NCBI RefSeq assembly: GCF_039521565.1 | Contig: NZ_BAAACP010000004.1 | Location: 62,001 to 126,000 of the forward strand | Origin: Paraclostridium tenue | GTDB taxonomy: Bacteria; Bacillota; Clostridia; Peptostreptococcales; Peptostreptococcaceae | Direction of reading: 5' to 3' | Length of the DNA stretch: 64,000 nt | In this document: one piece after another, positions 59,748-64,000 of the stretch | How the letters are laid out: the number at the start of each line of letters is the position of its first letter | How positions within the stretch are numbered: position 1 is the first letter of the stretch | Position numbers and translations under genes: made by a program | Notes under the pieces: generated by a model | Database searches by the model: none | What the model was told of the DNA's origin: nothing | What the model saw: only the letters and a program-made list of their open reading frames with translations

Positions 59748-60677
59748 ATGAGTATGAATAAAAGAGCTAAAAAATCATTGGTGTTAACATTAGGATTAGT
59801 AATCGGGGGAATGTATGCTTCAGCAAATAATATATATGCAGCAGAAAAAGAAGTAGTAAAAGCAGAAAAATTAAATGTAAGAAAAGGGCCATCTATAGAA
59901 GATGAAAGAATAGCATCTTTAGATAGAGGAATGGTTGTTGAGATATTAGAGACTAGTAATGGATGGAACAAAGTAAAACTTTCAGACGGAGAAGAAGGTT
60001 GGGTAAATGGAGATTATACTGCTAAGGAAAAAGCTACAGTAACAGCTGATAAGTTAAATGTAAGAAAAGGACCATCTATAGAAGATGAAAAAATAGGTTC
60101 ATTAACTGAAGGAACAGTTGTTGAACTACTAGAAGAAAAAAATAATTGGTACAAAGTACAATTATCAGATGGCAACACAGGTTGGATAAGTGGAGATTAT
60201 GTATTAACAGAATCTCAAGCTAATAACAATCAACAAGATAAAGAAGATAACAATGATACTTTAGTACAACAAAGTAATGAAACTAAAAAAGAAAATAAAA
60301 CAGTAGTGTCAAATGCTACTCAAAATAATGCTTCAGCTACAACTGAAAAAAATGAAGTTAAAAAAGAAGAAACTAAAAAACAAGAAGTTACAGCTTCTAC
60401 TAATAAAAATGGACGTTTAATGACTGTAAATGCAAGTGCATATTCAGGACATAATATAACAGCTACAGGAACTACTCCTAAATGGGGAACTATAGCTGTA
60501 GACCCTTCAGTAATACCATACGGAACTAGAGTTTATATACCTAAGTTTGACATGGTATTTACAGCAGAAGACTGTGGAGGAGCTATAAAAGGAAATAAGA
60601 TAGATATATTTATGAATAGTGAATCAGATTGTGTAAACTTTGGAAGACAAAACATTGAAATACAAATATTAAACTAA
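59748..60677 (+). CDS. Secreted cell-wall protein with two SH3b repeats and a 3D domain
   Basis: 309 residues. A Sec signal peptide (about 1-30, cleaved near YAAEKE). Two bacterial SH3 repeats (about 34-90 and 96-153), nearly identical in their LNVRKGPSIEDE starts, bind the wall. A Gln/Asn/Lys-rich linker (about 155-220) follows. The C-terminal 3D domain (about 222-309) has ASAYSGHN, GTIAVDPSVIPYGTRVYIP, AEDCGGAIKGNKIDIFM with the three aspartates. 3D domains relate to MltA-type lytic transglycosylases, so peptidoglycan cleavage is likely. The similarity of the two SH3 repeats indicates recent duplication. GGAGGA precedes the ATG. Confidence 0.93.
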   Translation: MSMNKRAKKSLVLTLGLVIGGMYASANNIYAAEKEVVKAEKLNVRKGPSIEDERIASLDRGMVVEILETSNGWNKVKLSDGEEGWVNGDYTAKEKATVTADKLNVRKGPSIEDEKIGSLTEGTVVELLEEKNNWYKVQLSDGNTGWISGDYVLTESQANNNQQDKEDNNDTLVQQSNETKKENKTVVSNATQNNASATTEKNEVKKEETKKQEVTASTNKNGRLMTVNASAYSGHNITATGTTPKWGTIAVDPSVIPYGTRVYIPKFDMVFTAEDCGGAIKGNKIDIFMNSESDCVNFGRQNIEIQILN

Positions 60678-60687
60678 TATAAAGATG

Positions 60688-60740
60688 AAAAAGACTGTAA
60701 TTAAGCTTTATAAAGCTTAATTACAGTCTTTTTTTTATTG
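60688..60740 (+). terminator. Terminator with 23-bp perfect stem
   Basis: 60688-60733 is a 46-base perfect palindrome (core GACTGTAATTAAGCTTTA and complement), ending in a run of eight T. Confidence 0.95.
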
Positions 60741-60940
60741 ATTATATAAAAATAATCGTATAATTATGAACATATTTTAAGGAAATATATGTAATAGTTT
60801 GATATATAAGTTTTTTTAACGGATATTAGATAATATATAAAGCAATATATTAATAATATTATATAAAATAAAGTTATTTTTTAAAAATATTAATTTTGTT
60901 AAGTAAAAATAAGTTAAAAATGTCGAAAACTTTAAAAAAG

Positions 60941-60969
60941 TATACAAAAAGTTATTTTTAATGTATAAT
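60941..60969 (+). promoter_or_regulatory. Promoter of the symporter gene
   Basis: TATACA (60941-60946), 17 bp, perfect TATAAT (60964-60969), giving a leader of about 30 nt. Confidence 0.6.
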
Positions 60970-61002
60970 ATAAACATAAATAAAAAAACGGAGGATAAAT
61001 AC

Positions 61003-62259
61003 ATGAAAAAACTTGGACTAACGAGCAAGATTTTAATCGGATTATTTCTTGGTATGGTATTTGGTATAGTACTTAGTAAAATGCCAGGAAGCTATTTTAA
61101 AGATACACTTTTACTTGGAGGATTTATAAATGTAGTTGGAAGTGGATTTACTAAAGCTATAAAGATGATGGTAGTACCTTTAGTGTTTGTTTCTTTAGTA
61201 TGTGGAGTATCAGCTATGGAAGATATTAAAAAGCTAGGAAGAATTGGATTTAAAACAATGGGATTTTATTTAATGACAACAGCTATAGCTATATGTATAT
61301 CTTTAGCAATAGGGGTATTACTAAAACCTGGAGCAGGACTTGATTTAGGTTCAGTAGCATCTCAAACTACAACAGTTGGACAAAATCAATCTTTATCAGA
61401 GATAGTATTAAATATAATACCATCAAATCCAATAGAATCTTTTGCTAAAGGAGAGATGTTGCAAATAATATTCTTTGCAATGCTTACAGGAATATCAATG
61501 AGTCTAGTTGGAGAAAAAGCTGCACCTTTAAAGAAATTCTTTGAAAGTGCAAATGAAGTTTGTATGAAAATGGTTAGTGTTATAATGACATTTGCACCTT
61601 ATGGAGTATTTGCACTTATAACAAATACTTTTGCAACTGTAGGAACACAAGCTATAGGATCATTAGTTAAATATATTTTAGTAGTTTTATTTGGACTTTT
61701 AATACATGTTGTTGTAGTTTATGGAGGAGCATTAAAATTATTTACTAAATTTAGTTTTATAAATTTTGTTCGTAAATTTACTAAAGTAGCAGCAGTTACT
61801 TTTTCAACAGCATCAAGTAATGCATCTGTGCCAGTAAGTTTAGAACTAATGGAAGAAATGGGAGTAAGTAAAAGTATACGTTCATTTACTATACCTATGG
61901 GAGCTACTATAAATATGGACGGAACTGCTATAATGCAAGGTGTTGCAGCATTATTTATAGCACAAGTTTATGGTATTAACCTAGGATTAAATGATATGTT
62001 AACAATAGTTTTAACTGCAACATTAGCATCAGTTGGAACAGCAGGTGTTCCTGGAGTCGGAATGATAATGCTATCTATGGTTCTTCAATCAGTAGGACTT
62101 CCACTTGAAGGAATCGGACTTATAATGGGAGTTGAAAGAATAATAGATATGTTTAGGACAACAGTAAACGTAATGGGAGATAATACTTGTACATTAGTTG
62201 TTGCAAGTAGTGAAAAAGAATTTGAAGAAGGTTCTATAAAAGAAGTAGAATTAGCTTAA
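61003..62259 (+). CDS. Dicarboxylate/amino acid:cation symporter (GltP/DAACS family)
   Basis: 418 residues from ATG 61003 (GGAGG 8 bp upstream); the longer frame from 60961 overlaps the promoter and is rejected. Family motifs: ASSNASVPVSLELMEEMGVS (serine-rich hairpin), PMGATINMDGTAIMQG (the NMDGT cation/substrate motif), and ASVGTAGVPG (second hairpin). It imports glutamate, aspartate or C4-dicarboxylates with Na+ or H+. It is a monocistronic gene. Confidence 0.94.
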   Translation: MKKLGLTSKILIGLFLGMVFGIVLSKMPGSYFKDTLLLGGFINVVGSGFTKAIKMMVVPLVFVSLVCGVSAMEDIKKLGRIGFKTMGFYLMTTAIAICISLAIGVLLKPGAGLDLGSVASQTTTVGQNQSLSEIVLNIIPSNPIESFAKGEMLQIIFFAMLTGISMSLVGEKAAPLKKFFESANEVCMKMVSVIMTFAPYGVFALITNTFATVGTQAIGSLVKYILVVLFGLLIHVVVVYGGALKLFTKFSFINFVRKFTKVAAVTFSTASSNASVPVSLELMEEMGVSKSIRSFTIPMGATINMDGTAIMQGVAALFIAQVYGINLGLNDMLTIVLTATLASVGTAGVPGVGMIMLSMVLQSVGLPLEGIGLIMGVERIIDMFRTTVNVMGDNTCTLVVASSEKEFEEGSIKEVELA

Positions 62260-62261
62260 TG

Positions 62262-62306
62262 AAAAAACACCATTTTAATAAAATATTAGGATGGTGTTTT
62301 TTTATA
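62262..62306 (+). terminator. Terminator after the symporter gene
   Basis: AAAAAACACCAT (62262-62273) pairs with ATGGTGTTTTTT (62291-62302) with T run; it begins just after the stop codon. Confidence 0.9.
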
Positions 62307-62365
62307 TAAGTTTTTGTTGACATATATACAAACTGATATATAATTAAATTGTAATCTAAAATGAA

Positions 62366-62455
62366 TAGCTAGGGGTGCCTTATGGCTGAGAGATGAATTT
62401 TTATTCATTAACCCTCAAACCTGATCTGGATAATGCCAGCGTAGGAAAGCTTTAC
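62366..62455 (+). ncRNA. TPP riboswitch (THI box)
   Basis: All conserved parts are present: AGGGGTGCC, GGCTGAGAGATGA, AACCCTCAAACCTGATCTGG (slightly split), and AATGCCAGCGTAGGAA. It precedes thiD and thiM, salvage genes of thiamin synthesis, so thiamin pyrophosphate is expected to repress them. Confidence 0.97.
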
Positions 62456-62491
62456 TTAATATACAAATGAAATTTATTTGCATAGTAAATT

Positions 62492-62530
62492 AAAAGCTAT
62501 ATTCCTATTGTTGGAATATAGCTTTTTTTA
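62492..62530 (+). terminator. Riboswitch-controlled terminator
   Basis: AAAAGCTATATTCC (62492-62505) pairs with 62513-62526 around TATTGTT, followed by T. It lies 37 bp after the TPP aptamer and 30 bp before thiD, the expected expression platform. Confidence 0.92.
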
Positions 62531-62556
62531 TTGTAATAAAAGGGGGGAGACATTAA

Positions 62557-63360
62557 ATGGGAAAATACAAAATACCAACTCTTACAATAGCAGGTTCTGA
62601 TTCATCAGGGGGAGCTGGGATTCAAGCTGATTTAAAAACTTTCAGTGCTATAGGAACTTACGGAATGAGCGTTATAACTGCTATTACAGCTCAAAGTACA
62701 CAAGGAGTATTTTTAGTAGAAGAGTTAAGTAAGGAAATAATTAAAAAGCAAATAGAGGTAGTATTTGATGATATATATCCTAAAGCTGTAAAAATAGGTA
62801 TGGTATCAAGTCCAGAAATAATAAAGATTATAGTTGATACTTTGAGTAATTATAATCCTAAAAATTTAGTAGTAGATCCAGTTATGATTTCTAAAAGTGG
62901 ATACTCACTTTTAAAACCAGAAGCAAAAGAAAATTTAATTAAGTATCTAATACCTAAAGCGTACATATTAACACCTAATACACTAGAAGCTGAAGAAATA
63001 GCGGAGATTAAAATAAATAACATAGATGATATGAAATTAGTTGGAGAAAAAATCTTATCATTAGGGCCTGATTATGTTCTTATGAAAGGCGGTCATTTAG
63101 ATGGAGATGCAGTAGATGTTTTAATTGGAAAAGATATTTTTGAAATTTATAAAAGTGAAAGATTAGATATTAAAAATACTCATGGGACAGGTTGTACATT
63201 ATCTTCTGCTATAACTGCATATTTAGCATTAGGATTAGATGTCAAGGAAGCTGTTTCAGAGGCCAAAAAATATATAACAAATGCAATAAAATATAGTTTT
63301 GACATAGGTAAAGGGGTAGGTCCTGTACATCATTTCTATAAATTTAATTTAAATAAATAA
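62557..63360 (+). CDS. thiD: Hydroxymethylpyrimidine/phosphomethylpyrimidine kinase
   Basis: Phosphorylates HMP to HMP-PP for thiamin synthesis. It is 267 residues, ribokinase fold: GSDSSGGAGIQADLKTF at the N-terminus, TPNTLEAEEI in the middle, and the anion hole/catalytic NTHGTGCTLSSAI. GGGGGGAG before the ATG. First gene of the thi salvage operon under the TPP riboswitch. Confidence 0.96.
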   Translation: MGKYKIPTLTIAGSDSSGGAGIQADLKTFSAIGTYGMSVITAITAQSTQGVFLVEELSKEIIKKQIEVVFDDIYPKAVKIGMVSSPEIIKIIVDTLSNYNPKNLVVDPVMISKSGYSLLKPEAKENLIKYLIPKAYILTPNTLEAEEIAEIKINNIDDMKLVGEKILSLGPDYVLMKGGHLDGDAVDVLIGKDIFEIYKSERLDIKNTHGTGCTLSSAITAYLALGLDVKEAVSEAKKYITNAIKYSFDIGKGVGPVHHFYKFNLNK

Positions 63361-63387
63361 TAAACTAAGGTAAACGGGGGATAAAAT

Positions 63388-64000
63388 ATGTTTCATTTAT
63401 TAAGTAAAGTAAGAGATGTTAATCCATTAGTACTTCATTATACAAATGAAGTAACTATAAACGATTGTGCAAATATAACACTTGCTTTAGGTGCAAGTCC
63501 ACTTATGAGTTATTCTTATGAAGAAATTGAAGAGATAATTCCGCTTGCAAGTTCCGTTGTTATAAATATAGGAACAATGAATTCATCACATACAGAGTTA
63601 TTTTTAAAGGCTGGAAAAATTGCTAATAAATTTAATAAACCAGTTGTATTAGATCCAGTAGGTGTATTTGCTACTAAATCGAGAGCTTTATTAGTAGAAA
63701 AGTTATTAAATGAAGTTAAGTTTGATGTTATAAAAGGAAATGCATCAGAGATAAAATACATAGGTGGATTTGATGTAAAGGGAAAAGGCGTAGATTCTTT
63801 TGAAGAAGATGAAAATATAGATGACATAATAAAAAAAGTAGCTAAAAAATTAGAATGTGTAGTAGCTTCAACAGGAAAGGTTGATGTTATAACTGATGGA
63901 GAAAAAGTTATAAAAGTTGACAACGGATCTTTAAAGCTAAAAAGTATAACAGGAACAGGATGTATGAGTGCTAGTTTAATAGGTAGTTACTTAGGAGTTA
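63388..64000 (+). CDS. thiM: Hydroxyethylthiazole kinase (partial, runs off window)
   Basis: Phosphorylates the thiazole alcohol of thiamin for salvage. The open frame from ATG 63388 (GGGGG upstream) continues past the window edge. Seen: MFHLLSKVRDVNPLVLHYTNEVTINDCANITLALGASPLMSYS (in parts), NIGTMNSS, LDPVGVFAT, KGNASEIKYIGG and GTGCMSASLIGSYLGV. About 204 residues of a usual ~265-270 are inside. It follows thiD by 27 bp, in the same operon. Confidence 0.95.
   Translation, partial: MFHLLSKVRDVNPLVLHYTNEVTINDCANITLALGASPLMSYSYEEIEEIIPLASSVVINIGTMNSSHTELFLKAGKIANKFNKPVVLDPVGVFATKSRALLVEKLLNEVKFDVIKGNASEIKYIGGFDVKGKGVDSFEEDENIDDIIKKVAKKLECVVASTGKVDVITDGEKVIKVDNGSLKLKSITGTGCMSASLIGSYLGV

Noticed and set aside
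1..64000. CRISPR arrays, insertion sequences, prophage genes, rRNA or tRNA genes
   Set aside because: No regularly spaced repeats, transposase-, integrase- or phage-like frames, or tRNA/rRNA sequences were seen.

Overview
The window is very AT-rich DNA with clostridial ribosome binding sites, frequent TTG/GTG starts and many hairpin-plus-T terminators. The gene order points to the Peptostreptococcaceae, the family of Clostridioides difficile, Paeniclostridium, Romboutsia and relatives: a speA-speD-speE-speB block, a flagellar locus in the C. difficile order (late genes, then flagellin modification genes, then early genes), and a fused FliR-FlhB. The genus cannot be fixed from the sequence alone. 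The organism is inferred to be an anaerobic, flagellated or formerly flagellated, amino-acid-using Firmicute.

Layout. 1-5600: the end of an unknown gene, then a spermidine operon (speA, speD, speE, speB) that also carries metK. 5.8-15.7 kb: mixed metabolic and envelope genes, namely an aromatic-acid-exporter-like membrane protein, an LCP cell-wall ligase, a voltage-gated-type K+ channel on the minus strand, a P1 (S58) peptidase, an AbgT transporter, an FAD oxidoreductase with a C-terminal Rieske domain, and an asparaginase plus class-I amidotransferase-like hydrolase pair. 16-19.4 kb: asd-dapA-dapB-dapH, the acetylase branch of diaminopimelate/lysine synthesis. 19.5-54 kb: the flagellar region. 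54-64 kb: an unknown membrane protein, a solute-binding lipoprotein with its two halves in swapped order, an amino-acid permease, an SH3-3D cell-wall protein, a dicarboxylate/amino acid symporter, and a TPP-riboswitch-controlled thiD-thiM pair cut by the window edge.

Flagellar region. A late operon runs from a lytic transglycosylase through a c-di-GMP phosphodiesterase, yaaR, fliN, flgM, flgN, flgK, flgL, fliW, csrA, fliS, fliD and a FliT-like gene to fliC. fliC has its own sigma-28 promoter and a leader with a near-consensus CsrA site. Next come flagellin-modification genes resembling the C. difficile type A set, with one member decayed. A long leader with a c-di-GMP-I riboswitch and a terminator then precedes flgB-flgC-fliE-F-G-H-I-J-K-flgD-flgE-motA-motB-fliO-P-Q-RflhB-flhA-sigD-flgG-flgG. 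Where fliM and a second fliN are expected there are only broken reading-frame remnants, and flbD, fliL, flhF and flhG are absent from their usual places.

Most notable observations: (1) a full-length, in-frame, circularly permuted oligopeptide-binding protein; (2) fliM/fliN remnants beside an otherwise intact flagellar operon; (3) a c-di-GMP phosphodiesterase gene in the same locus as a c-di-GMP riboswitch, a possible feedback loop; (4) CsrA, its antagonist FliW and a CsrA target in the fliC leader within 3 kb; (5) an unexplained long-stem structured element at 11951-12032.
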